A stretch of DNA of 64,000 nucleotides, from NCBI RefSeq assembly GCF_000143415.4, contig NW_003314271.1:1093014-1157013 (forward strand), in the 5' to 3' direction. A program made the translations under genes and the position numbers. The notes under the pieces were generated by a model, which was given only the letters and a program-made list of their open reading frames with translations, was not told where the DNA came from and made no database searches. Below are positions 33,841-43,879 of the stretch, in pieces. The stretch comes from Selaginella moellendorffii (lineage: Eukaryota; Streptophyta; Lycopodiopsida; Selaginellales; Selaginellaceae). How positions within the stretch are numbered: position 1 is the first letter of the stretch; every line of letters starts with the position of its first letter.

Positions 33841-34025
33841 ATCACAATTGGACATCCGCGCAATGTTATGGCAATGGCCAGTATCGCGATACCTCAGCTG
33901 TCAACAATGGATTCCTCCAGGAAGAGTGATATTTCAATATCAAATAAATTGGTTGTTTTATCAAAGAAAACTTCTTACCTTTTCTAGCTCTCTCATGCAA
34001 CAGGTTTGAAGCGGATGTCCAAGTT

Positions 34026-34740
34026 CTAGAGGACACAACCTGGTTCCAAAATCCTCGTCAAAGTGACATGAAAGTTTCTTCCACAAGACGAGCATCTCTC
34101 AAGGACCATGCGGCATAAAGTCGAAGATCTTGTGCCGTTAGGCAGTGAAGAAACCATGGCAGTCCAGCCAAGAGTGTTTGTCTCTGGCATCCCATAGAAA
34201 AAAAACTCTCTGGCCTCGATCATCCTTCTGTTCTTGAGCAATGCCACGAGTATCTTCGAAACATTGACCTTGGACATTATTCACTGGGGGGCCAACTTGA
34301 GTCCCAAACAATTCATTCATCTAATCGAGCATGGCATTGCACGACGGGCATGGCGTCAAATGTCTCTCACGACAGCCAAATAACTTGGGCATACGCGTTA
34401 ATAATCGCTGTCCATGACACGGTGTCTCTTTCGAGCATCCGATCGAACAGGTCTTTTGTTCGATCTAGCTCCTATTCCGGGCGAATCCCGCAAGCATCGC
34501 GTTCCACGATGTCACATTCCTCCGATCCATCGCCTCAAAGGCCTTGCACAGATGCCGGTTCTGGGCATACGTCGAGATGAGGATGCTCCAGGAGAGAAGG
34601 TTGGGTGACGCCATACCCGGCGAGTTTCCTTTTCGCTGCCACAGCACGGGAACGGATCGATCACGCGGCAGCAGATCCGGCGAAGAACCAACACGATCGC
34701 CTGCAGGCACCTGACAAGCTGTAGATCCGAGCAAGCTCCC
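34026..34740 (-). pseudogene. PPR gene relic
   Basis: Fragments of PPR motifs on the minus strand in more than one frame: NLLSWSILISTYAQNRHLCKA and NVTSWNAMLAGFARN (34465-34650), then RDTVSWTAIINAYAQ (about 34380-34440), then EAREFFFYGMPETNTLGWTAM (34140-34230). Stops and frameshifts between them rule out an intact gene. Confidence 0.75.
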
Positions 34741-34839
34741 CCGTCAGTGATCCTCGCCTCCCCATTGATCGTCCACGTTGCTCAAACCTCCTGTGACTTT
34801 GAGAAGAACTCGATCGATGACCAGGACCTCTCGGGTGGC

Positions 34840-35140
34840 AGGCGTCGTTGGCGCTGGTATAGGAGATTGCCGAGTATGTTTTGTGGCGGTGCTGAGTCTG
34901 ATGGATGCGGCCGTTGCTACGTCTTCGATCGCATCCTGAGATCCAATTGATTCTCTTGGAACATTATGATTCTGGTGAGACATCTCGGTCACATTGACAG
35001 GGAAGGGCATTCTAGACTACTCAAACGCAATGCTCACAGCATATGCCAGGAACGGGCATTTTTATTTACGGAGACAACATTGCGATGGATAGAGATCCGG
35101 AACGTTATGTCATGGAACACACTCTCGTTTTGCTATGCGG
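34840..35140 (+). pseudogene. PPR gene relic, plus strand
   Basis: Shifted frames read GRCYVFDRILRSN, SWNIMIL, NAMLTAYARNGHF and RNVMSWNTL between about 34900 and 35125, a degenerate PPR tract on the opposite strand to the neighbouring relic. No full motif survives in one frame. Confidence 0.65.
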
Positions 35141-35633
35141 AACATGATGATCCAATATACGGATTCACGAGGTGCAGCTTAACTATATCATCGTGGCATT
35201 CGCCCTCGGGTAGAGGGTTGACGTACTCTTCGATTGGATAATGACGGGGCTTCTTGATTGTTGCGGTCCAAGGGGACCGAGCTCTGCCGGGCATAGAGGC
35301 TCTTCCAGAGGATGTCGCTGAGGAACGCGGGCCGCGATGCTTCACGCGCCGGAAATCTCACTGCTCCACCGGATGCGGCAGCAAGAGATGGAGCTTGTCC
35401 TGGCCCTGGTCGCGGCACACCCGAATTCCAGGCGACCTCTGCAAACATTTCCAGAGAGATTCCAAATTTTTTGAATGAAATGTCATTGGTGATCCAGTCT
35501 CTTTGGTCAAGAAAATCTAGAAAGAGTTTACTACTTGAAGTTTCGTGTTGGAACTTCTCGTTTTATAAGTAGCTCCCAGTCGATCAAAACGCATACAATC
35601 TCCACAACTCAAACTCCATCCATCCATTCCAAC
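35141..35633. other. no gene recognised
   Basis: Open frames here on both strands have no motif. The last 60 bases resemble the leader of CVNH copy 1 (shared CTCCCAGTCGATCA and AATCTCCACAACTC). Confidence 0.4.
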
Positions 35634-35914
35634 ATGTCACAGTTTATTATCTCGTTAGTCTTTGCTCTTGTGACGCTGTAAGCTCTTCATTCAATTTAAA
35701 TGCTAAACACTAGAACTGTAGCTAATCAAAGTTTTTGCAACAAGACCTCGGAGGCTAGAAGTGGCACAACATTGACTGCCAATTGCTACAAACCAATGGC
35801 CAGCTCCAGAGGAGTAGCATCAACTGCTTCAGTAACAATGGAAGCAGCCTCAACTGTGGCAGAAACTTTGCTGCTTCATGCCAGAACATAGTCATCACCA
35901 TCCTCCAGCTCTAA
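35634..35914 (+). pseudogene. cyanovirin-N homology (CVNH) gene, copy 2, one frameshift
   Basis: Better preserved than copy 1. Exon 1 (35634-35677) starts ATG and encodes a hydrophobic signal-peptide-like MSQFIISLVFALVTL. A short intron (35678-35713, gtaagc to ctag) joins to an exon reading VANQSFCNKTSEARSGTTLTANCYKP. There the frame breaks: this copy has AAACCAATGG where copy 1 has AAACCCAATGG. After the break the other frame continues NGQLQRSSINCFSNNGSSL, CGRNFAASCQN and a stop at 35912-35914. The pattern of cysteines and the NG.L...NF..SC block indicate a CVNH lectin fold. Secretion is inferred from the leader. The one-base difference could also be an assembly error, in which case the gene would be live. 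Confidence 0.6.
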
Positions 35915-36126
35915 TTGCAGGTGGCCAGTATCATACATGAGTTCTCATTAACAAGTGTGTGCAGAACAACAATGGATTCCTCCAGTGTTGTATTTGCAAG
36001 TGATAAGTTTCAAATAAATTGGTTGTTTCACACTGTCCATCCTTTCCAATATAAACCCTAGATTCCAAGAACATTCGGCAGAGGAAATTTCAAATATGAA
36101 AACACAACGGTCCTCTTTGCCTTTCC

Positions 36127-38468
36127 TCATGAGATGTAATCGAAGTACTTGGGATCGGAGGGGAAATCGTACTCCACTTTCATCTGCAACGTTTCCAGAT
36201 CCAAAGGACCAATCAATCAATCGATCACGCATTGTAAAAGCGTCTAAACTCACCTTGCCTTCGTCCGAGTCGGACTGCCTCTGGGGGAAAACAACGCGCA
36301 AGTCGCCGTAGAGGTAGAACCTCCGCTTGTCCGCCGCCGCCGCTGCTGCCCCGGGCGTGCTTGGCTTCCTCGCCCTCGCCTCCTCTTCCTCCTCCGCGTT
36401 CTCTTCTAGCTCCCGCTTCTTGAGGGGCGCACACATGAATCTCATGTGAAGCGCGTACCGCAACACCGTTCCGGAGCTCTCCTCGAGCCTGGAAGCTTTG
36501 TCCTGCTGCTGCTGGAACAGAATCTCTCTTCCTTTTTCCTGCTGCTGCTCCCGGAATGAAATCTCTCTTGCTTCTGCCTGCTGTTGCTGCTGCTGCTGCT
36601 GGAATGAAATCTTTCTTCCTTTCTCCTCATCCTGCTGCTGCTGGTGCGGCTTATTCTCTGTCGACTGTACAAATCTCTCCTTCCCCGTGTTATTTTTTAT
36701 GCTGCTGCCACTACTGCCGCTAATGATCCCTATCCTGTCCTCTACGCCTCCCAAATCGTTTGTGCCTTTCTTGTCCTCCTGTCTATCCCCACTACTCCCC
36801 TGAAATAGTCTGCGGCCACACGATATGTCGTCCCTCGTGACGCTTCGAGGCTTGCTGAGACTTCCCACAGTGGGTGCTAACGACAGCTTTTGCCGCATGA
36901 ACGTCTACACAAGGCCAACCAAGAGCACATAAGCGCTAGAGCCTGGAGAAAAAAGTCACGCATAGACAGACCTTGGTTCCTGGTGGCATATCTGTCAAGT
37001 CATAGCTGCAGATGAATGTATGTACAGGGGTCTTTTCTGGATTGCTCACCACCTACAACCAATAGAGCCCTTGAGAAAACTAGGACACCTCAACGAATAA
37101 ACACTTTACCAGTTGCACTCGGCCCCGGATTGGAACTCTGAAGCGGGACCCCTTCCATGCACGCGTCTCCTCTTTTATACAAGTGTTTGCCTGCTGCGAT
37201 TTGGCTTTGGAGTCGATGATGTCAATAGAAGCGTAGTATAGCAAGCAACTGTCGCCGTCTATACACGAAACCGAGAACGGGAGCTTGCGCATCTGGGGAG
37301 ACCAGCTACCGCCCGATACACTCAGCAGCGCTAGGAAACCATCCAGTTTCTGCAATCCCATTGTCAGAGAACACTAGGCCAGTAAAGGAGTAAATAGGAA
37401 AAGACGAACCTGACAAGACTTTCCAGCTAGAAAACGTCCAGACAGCAAAGACTCCTCAAAAGAACCAACCAGAGATCTTCTCGTCGGCAAACCATTCTTT
37501 AAGCAAGTTCCCAAACCTGCGTCGTGGAGCGCGAGCTTGTCATCTCTAAACTCGTAGTCATCGTCCAGGGACATGCTTCGTATTTGCAGCCGGTTTGATA
37601 TCGCTGCCGGATCCCACATCTCCGTCTTGGTACCAGGATACCTCCGGCCGAGCGGTGACAGTGTGAGCATCTGAGCCACAGTTTTCTTCTTGGTCGGCGA
37701 CTCCCAGCTCTTGTTGTTGATGGTGGTGATGGTTGTCTCTTGATTCTTAGTGCTCGAGCAAACATCGATGGAGAACTTCAGGCCTTGTTGGACGTCGCAA
37801 GCCCCGGGAATTGGAACGGGCGTGCTCACGCCAACTCTCCTGGAGAACTCGTATACGCATTCGTTCTTCACCTTGCATGGAAGCGCAAGAGCCTGCTCCT
37901 GTTCTTCCGGAGGAGCAACGCTCGTATTGTTCTTGACAGCGCTCGCGGTGTTGTCATCATCGGACGTGTAGTGGAGCAAGCCATCGTTATTTGGATCCGA
38001 CAAGATGTCCGCGAGTGGAGAGATCTTCCTCCTGTTATTGTTCGTGGTGGTGCTGCGGCTGGTAAAAATTCCACCATCTTTCTCTGCCGTCTGTCGAAAT
38101 CCTTGCTCTTGGGCCGGAGGAGACTCAAATCCGACGATCACTTTGCTGTTGGAATTGAATGTACCACGGATCCTCGTCGTCGCTGCTGCTGCTGCCGGGG
38201 AGAGCTTCTTAGAACCGAAACTTGTGGGCGATAGTGGCGGCGCCGGATACTCCCACACGCCACCACCATCGCCACCATTCTTCCCACCGGAATTGCTAGC
38301 TCTGGCCTTGGAATCCAGGGAATCCCCGTGCTTCCTCTTCATCTCATCCTCCGGCTTGAGCTGGACCCTCTTTCCCTGGCGCGAGAAAGATCTACGCGAA
38401 TTGCTGGTATTGCCCGCTACGTGATGCTCCTTTTCTTCTTCCTCAATATTAGGACGCAGCAAACCCAT
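36127..38468 (-). CDS. Atos-domain (DUF4210 / chromosome-segregation-like) protein
   Basis: Plant member of the Atos family (animal ATOSA/ATOSB relatives). Exons: 37410-38468, 37110-37349, 36972-37052, 36254-36904, 36127-36183. The N-terminus is long and disordered. The conserved DUF4210 part begins [19 protein letters not shown], then [29 protein letters not shown] split by an intron, [15 protein letters not shown] and [20 protein letters not shown]. The C-terminal block has [33 protein letters not shown] and ends [15 protein letters not shown]. Between them is a Gln-rich, Glu/Lys-rich insert (36450-36660). In the animal family the protein is linked to transcriptional regulation; plant function is not known to me. 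Atypical low-complexity content, otherwise intact. Confidence 0.8.
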
Positions 38469-39160
38469 CTCTCAAGCCAGTTTGTTGTTCTTGCGAAAGA
38501 AGCTAAGCTGCGCTGCGCAACCTAATCGGAGAAAGAAGAGATTACCTCGTCCATCGCTATGAGAATCCCGATTCGCGTTTGTCGATTCGCAAATCCGTCA
38601 TTGCCGATGGGGAAGAAAGGGGAAAGAAAGAATTCCCAAAGAAGATCGCTCGCTCCCTATCTAGCCAATTGCGGCTGCCTCAATCCGCGATGCGTTGCGC
38701 GGAAGGGCGATCGCGCATCGAGCATCGCGGGCCGGCGCGGCGCAGCGCCCTCGCTCTCTCTGGCCTAGGGCACCCACGAATGATGATGGGGAATTTGGTG
38801 ATATGGGCATGGGCATGGGCAGGGACACAAAGAACACACACTTTTGTGGCGTGGCTTTCAATTTTATTCTCATCTCTCATGGATTTTCTTTAACAAAACC
38901 GATTGGATTCTTTTTTTTTCTTTGCTTCTCTATGACAAGGTTAAAAGAATGATCGATCGCTAGAAGAAAATTTGTTCCAGGCTGCTAAGCACGAAAGAAG
39001 ATCATTGATGCTCCTCCCACGATGGTGGAATTATTTTTATTTTTCTTCTCGCGCGAGACTTTGGTTGCGCGACGAAAATTTGAGTAGAAGTCATACGCTT
39101 TGCCTGCGCACACATAAAGATGGCGCTTGTCAAACCAGGGAAGCGTTCTTCTACCTTGAG
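38469..39160. other. intergenic, about 690 bases
   Basis: 5' flank of the Atos gene and 3' flank of the methyltransferase gene. GGGCATGGGCATGGGCA repeats near 38803-38820. No gene recognised. Confidence 0.5.
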
Positions 39161-40159
39161 TTACGCGGTGATGCGGTAGACTCTGGAGCCGAGATCCTCG
39201 ACTTGGAAGCCGGCGTTCCCACAGTCGGCGAAGAACAGTGCCTCGTCCTCTTTTGGAATTCGTCGTCGCCAGCTCATGACAAAGCATGGCTTCCTCGAGA
39301 GTGGGAGCTTCCGTGAATCTCGATCACTGGCTAGTAGAAACTTGAGCGTTTTGACGAGATTCGGGTACTGCTTGACATCTGCCAGGATTGATAGAGGAAT
39401 AAGAAAACGAAAATGTTTACGACGTACACAAGAGAATGTCGCTGGCGATGACCAACTCCCACGCCGGAGCATCTGCAGGAAATCGTTCGCCCCACGTATC
39501 TGAGCAAAGAGAAGTTCATGAGAAATACTTCGAAGAAAAAACTAAAAAACAATCAATCTAGCGAGTCAAGCTTTAAAGACTCTCGAAGACTTACGGCGGA
39601 TATGAGGGACTGGAGCCATGCCATTGAGCTTGCAATTGTGCGCAATGTTCGCTTCGATCTCGTCGTCGTCGTAGTCACAAGTTGTGATGTCCACCGCGAG
39701 TGACTTCTTCAAGAAAATCGCGAGAGCTCCAGTTCCACTGTTACACACTGCGGGTGTCACAGACTCCGCGAGGAACACGAGAGCAGAGTACCTTCCAAGC
39801 TCGAGCACCCGACTGCCCTCGACAAGTTCCCTGTGCTCCACGAGCCACTGCGCAAAAATCGTCGAGCCGGGCCAAAGCAGATTCGCATTGACTTGGTGGA
39901 ACATAAACTCACGAACTTTGAGCGTCTGGAAAGGGATCCATTCAAGTCAGACAAAGAGAAAGATGGTTTTTTTTCTTCAAAATAGAGCTCGAAAAAATAC
40001 CATCTCTGGGAACGAATGCTCTCTTTCGACAAATCCAGCATCAGCTGGGAAACAAGGAAAACAAATTAAGTCAGCACAAGATCACAACTAGAACCTGATT
40101 CTTCGCCATCGCTGTCTTCCCGAAAGAGATCTCCAGCGCAAACAAACGCTGGATCCATT
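39161..40159 (-). CDS. family-16 protein methyltransferase (METTL21/23-like)
   Basis: Predicted SAM-dependent protein N-methyltransferase. Exons: 40095-40159, 40001-40044, 39792-39925, 39595-39737, 39428-39499, 39161-39378. Start MDPAFVCAGDLFREDSDGEES. Family motifs: KVREFMFHQVNANLLWPGS, motif I VLELGSGTGALAIF (split by a 54-nt intron after GG.AG), TTCDYDDDEIEANIAHNC, HTWGERFP, and motif VIASDILLYVKQYPNLVKTL, then post-motif FVMSWRRR. The intron in motif I is a multiple of three and free of stops, so its retention would insert 18 residues into the SAM-binding loop. Substrate not predictable. Confidence 0.88.
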
Positions 40160-40281
40160 TGACCGCCTGGAAATCAAAGGCAAGGACCAAAGAAAAACCC
40201 TAGGAGGAACGATCAAGCAAAAGTATTGGAAATTCTTGGAAATCTGTGTTACAGGAGCAAAACACTCAAGATCCGGGGGAA

Positions 40282-40587
40282 TTAGGCGCTGGCGGACTTG
40301 TAGTGGTAGAGCTTGCCTACCACATGAAGCGCCGTCACAAACCCTATGAAGCAGAGGCTCATCACGAGCACCATCGTCGGCGTGATCTTGAGCCCCGGCG
40401 CATCGTCTGTGTAGAACCTAAGCATATTTCCGCCGCTGCCCCCAAATCCTCCACTCCCGGACGAAGCGCGCCTCCGCCGGAGCCCAGATGCGTTGCCGGC
40501 AGCTCCGCGGGGGCCCGATCCGGCGCCTCCACGGCCAGCGGCCACCACCGATGCAGCTTGCTGACTCTGCGACGCGCCTTTGGCCAT
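40282..40587 (-). CDS. SEC61B: Sec61 complex beta subunit
   Basis: 101 residues, intronless. Small tail-anchored subunit of the endoplasmic reticulum protein-conducting channel. N-terminal disordered Ala/Gly/Gln-rich stretch, the family block [10 protein letters not shown]...[20 protein letters not shown], and a C-terminal membrane anchor [22 protein letters not shown]. Its start codon lies 121 bases from the divergent NDUFAF2-like gene. Confidence 0.95.
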   Translation of the reverse strand: MAKGASQSQQAASVVAAGRGGAGSGPRGAAGNASGLRRRRASSGSGGFGGSGGNMLRFYTDDAPGLKITPTMVLVMSLCFIGFVTALHVVGKLYHYKSASA

Positions 40588-40708
40588 TGCTCTGTTCTGA
40601 AGAACCCTAAATTTGTAAAGAACCCTATAACCAGTTTATAGAACTTTAAGCCACGTGGCGATAAAGGAATCTGGCATCTTTTGCCCTTTGAGAGAGCCCT
40701 AGGAAGGA
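40588..40708. promoter_or_regulatory. 121-bp divergent promoter
   Basis: The start codons of SEC61B (minus) and the NDUFAF2-like gene (plus) are only 121 bases apart. Both genes must share this space for promoters and 5' leaders. Sites within it were not resolved. Confidence 0.6.
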
Positions 40709-41656
40709 ATGCTAGCGAGAATTTCCCAGTGGGTCGCCAAGGCCAGTGGCGGCAGGAGTGTGGCGTGGATTGTGAAGCTCAATGGCGGCAAGGAGCTCAT
40801 CGGGCGGGACGATGGCGGGAACACGTATTTCCGGAAGCCTTTCGTCAATGATCTAGGCGTTTGTGAGTAGAAAATTTTCGGTTTTTCCAGTGTTTTCGAG
40901 CGAATTTTTGATCTGGGAATCGTTGCTTCCAGCAACAGAGAAGCGGTGGATGGAGTTTGCAGGCGATCCAGATCCCACTACCGTGCCGGGTATTTTTAAC
41001 TTCTAGATTTGCTTGTTTGTTCTTCCTTCTCAAAGTTTCTCTAGTCGAGTGGAGTAGATGGCTGACTTACACGAGAAAGGATGCGCCGACGCCACAGGCA
41101 AGAAAGATTTTTTTTTCTTCACTTGAGATGATAATTCCTTTTTTCTTGTTTTGTAGGAGTTAGTGGACAAAGCTTTGTATCGCAAGAATGTGAAGATCAA
41201 GGCAGCATGTAATGTTGTGTGAAAAATGGTTTTCACTTTAACACAGGATCGATTGCGCAGTAATACAGAAGGAGGAAGAGAAGCGAATTTTCAGAGCCAA
41301 GAGCTTGAAGAAGGAAGGAGGTATGTTTGCTGGGTTTTTCTTCTTCCAAAACTCACAGAGATTTAAATCTTGTAATGCAGTTGATATGAGTCCCCAGACT
41401 ATGGAAAGGTTTCTACGTCAGGTTTCATCACAGGGTAAATGCTTTCCTCTATGTCTATTGTTTTTCCTGTCCTTGAGTAACATAGCTTTCTTAGATGAAA
41501 AGAGCCAAGATACCAGTGATTGGAGCCCGGTAGATTCTTCAAGGTACCAATTGAATTGCACTTGCCTTGTAAAAAACTCACTCCTTGATTTGGTATAGTT
41601 CAACAGAGCCTTCAGGCACAGGCGACACTTTTGTGCCAGGGAAATGGCGACCTTAA
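40709..41656 (+). CDS. NDUFAF2-like (B17.2L/mimitin) complex I assembly factor
   Basis: Paralogue of the complex I subunit NDUFA12; helps assembly of mitochondrial NADH dehydrogenase. Eight exons: 40709-40862, 40933-40989, 41045-41097, 41157-41208, 41261-41320, 41381-41434, 41495-41543, 41599-41656. Signatures: LIGRDDGGNTYFRKPF (the G.D..GN.Y block), KRWMEFAGDPDPTTVPVEW, SRWLTYTRKDAPTPQEL. The C-terminus is charged and ends GTGDTFVPGKWRP. The intron after CCACAG (41097) begins GC. Exon 5 was set to the CAG before TAATACAG because only this keeps the KEEEKRIFRAKSL frame. Confidence 0.85.
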
Positions 41657-42916
41657 ATTAGTTTCGAGGTAAGAAAGATTTAAGGAATAAATAATAGATT
41701 TAATTATTTGTGGCCGTTTTTAGAATATCATCATTTAATTAGGACTTTTAATTATAGAAGGATAAGATATTTAGACATGGAACCCTGGCTACTCACCCCC
41801 CTCCCACTCTAACCCATTGAGCTCGTCGCCTAACACCTCACCCACATAGCTCTTAATTAAGTTTATCATATAGCCACTTCAGCCACCCTGGTGATGTTGT
41901 TTGGTGTGATTTTCAAAGCTATATACCACCTCATGGAATGCGAGCAAGAAGCTTGTTATATTCCCTTTGAGCTGGACTATGCCTTTTTAGCTTAGAATTA
42001 TGTCACTTATACAGGAACTCATGATTGAGGGCATAGTTTGTTAAAGTTCAAATACAAAAAAAAATAGCCCAGAAATAATAAGATGCACCCTTTTTTTTAA
42101 TCAATGGTATTTAAAGTTAAACATCCTTAAGTTTTAAATTTTATAATATGAATTTCTAATATAGTTTTGATTTATAATTTACCCTAAGAATAATTTGCTG
42201 AGCACATCTTATTCCACTACTAAAACCCATAGGATGAACAAACATCAGTACTGCTGTGCCTTCCTATACATTTTGAGATGTACAATCTTGTTCAAGACTT
42301 ACAATGATCTGAACGAAATAAAGCTTGTCATTAGAAATAAAAAATGCATCCCAAGCACCTGGTTGTCTGTCTTCCCCATGTAATACACTCCCCTCCTCAA
42401 GACTGGTGGTTTTCGGATTGTACACTGTTGCCACCATTAGGGAAAGGTCACCATGTAGTCTTAACACATTCATCAAAGACCTTATACTGGAAAGTCCTGT
42501 CATTATAGATTAGCTTATGCACTTCCCACTCCACTTCTTTGTCACGCATTTCAGCAAGGTGGACTCCTACAGCTTCTTTCCGGTCCTCAAACAGCATGCT
42601 CTTTGCAACCTCAGCTTGTAGGTTTTCAAGACTAGGCTCCAAATAAAATTTCAGCTAAAATCACAGGTTTTTGTGAGATCTTTGGTAGCTAGGGTTTGCC
42701 TTCCAGACAGCTATGCCCACGAAACAAGTCCCTTTAGTATTTTGGAAGATCACGGATTTTGGGAGGAAATACACATTGTGGAGTCAGCCCCATTGCACCT
42801 CTTGGAGCATAACAATTGAGGGCTTGTAGAGGAGTCATGAGGCAGATGGTCCCTTAAGAGTTTTTGTTCTTGTTTTGTAATAAATTACTAGTTTAACTTC
42901 TAACTGATAAGTTATA

Positions 42917-42968
<52 letters not shown>

Positions 42969-43879
42969 GAGATATGGGAATAAATATGTTAATTATGGTT
43001 TAAAACTCTACTTAAGAATGGATGGACCAAATTCAATAGAAGGTTTATATACTATAATACTATAATTAGGGTACACAAAATAATATATAAATTTACAAAC
43101 CTTACATTATCCTCCCCTTCGGAAGATGAAAAAAGAAGTCAGATAGAACATTTAGAAGTTTTGTTAAGTGATTATAGATTGCTAAAAGAATCTAAAACAC
43201 TCATAAAACCACTAATACAGTTATTAACAATCATGATAGAAACAAAACCCAAAGTCATGACATAAACATCAATCGACTATAGAATTTCAATGAACTAATT
43301 CCAACTACCAAATGCTTAAATCCATTTCAAACCCATAACTTTGAACCAAATTACAAATGAGACACTACCTCCCAACCCTTAAGGCATTATAGCCTGTAGA
43401 CCATAGAATATTCTTAAAATATTGATATGGTTCATATCATCCTTTGCCTTATGACCCAGCTATGAATGGTAGCCTCGAAAAGCTAAATAAGCCTCATATA
43501 AAAGGAATCCAAGGCAATACTGCCATGGAAAAAAGATGTGCAAACAACAATACCAACATCGCGACAAATAACCATGAAAGAAAGAAAGCAATATGGCTTT
43601 CTCACATGACAATATGGTCATAGAAACAAGAGAATGAGAATAAAACAAATGACTCAAATCATATAACAATATAGTTATAGAACTTAATTCTCCCTTTCCT
43701 CAGGAATGCCATCCAAGTCATAATGAAAACTTAAAAACACTCTCTTCATATCAATTTTAGTTTCCCATGTAGCTTCATCCATGGAATAACCATTTCATTA
43801 AACTAACAACTCCCTAGTTGTCTTCTAACATGTTTTAACCAATCTTTGAGCAAAAATATTGGCTAAATCAGCCTTCTTA
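41657..43879. other. AT-rich intergenic region with decayed repeats
   Basis: Base composition turns AT-rich here, unlike the gene-dense part to the left. Minus-strand open pieces at 42264-42642 (KSMLFEDRKEAVGVHLAEM, VEWEVHKLIYNDRTFQ) look protein-like but broken; the family is not recognised. A long TA microsatellite is listed separately. Confidence 0.5.
42922..42964. repeat. (TA)n microsatellite
   Basis: About 21 uninterrupted TA units. Confidence 0.95.

Noticed and set aside
35188-35448. 86-codon minus-strand frame
   Set aside because: Lies among PPR relics with no motif and no support on either side.
42264-42642. Minus-strand protein-like pieces
   Set aside because: Broken by frame changes, no family recognised, no start or splice structure; not called as a gene.
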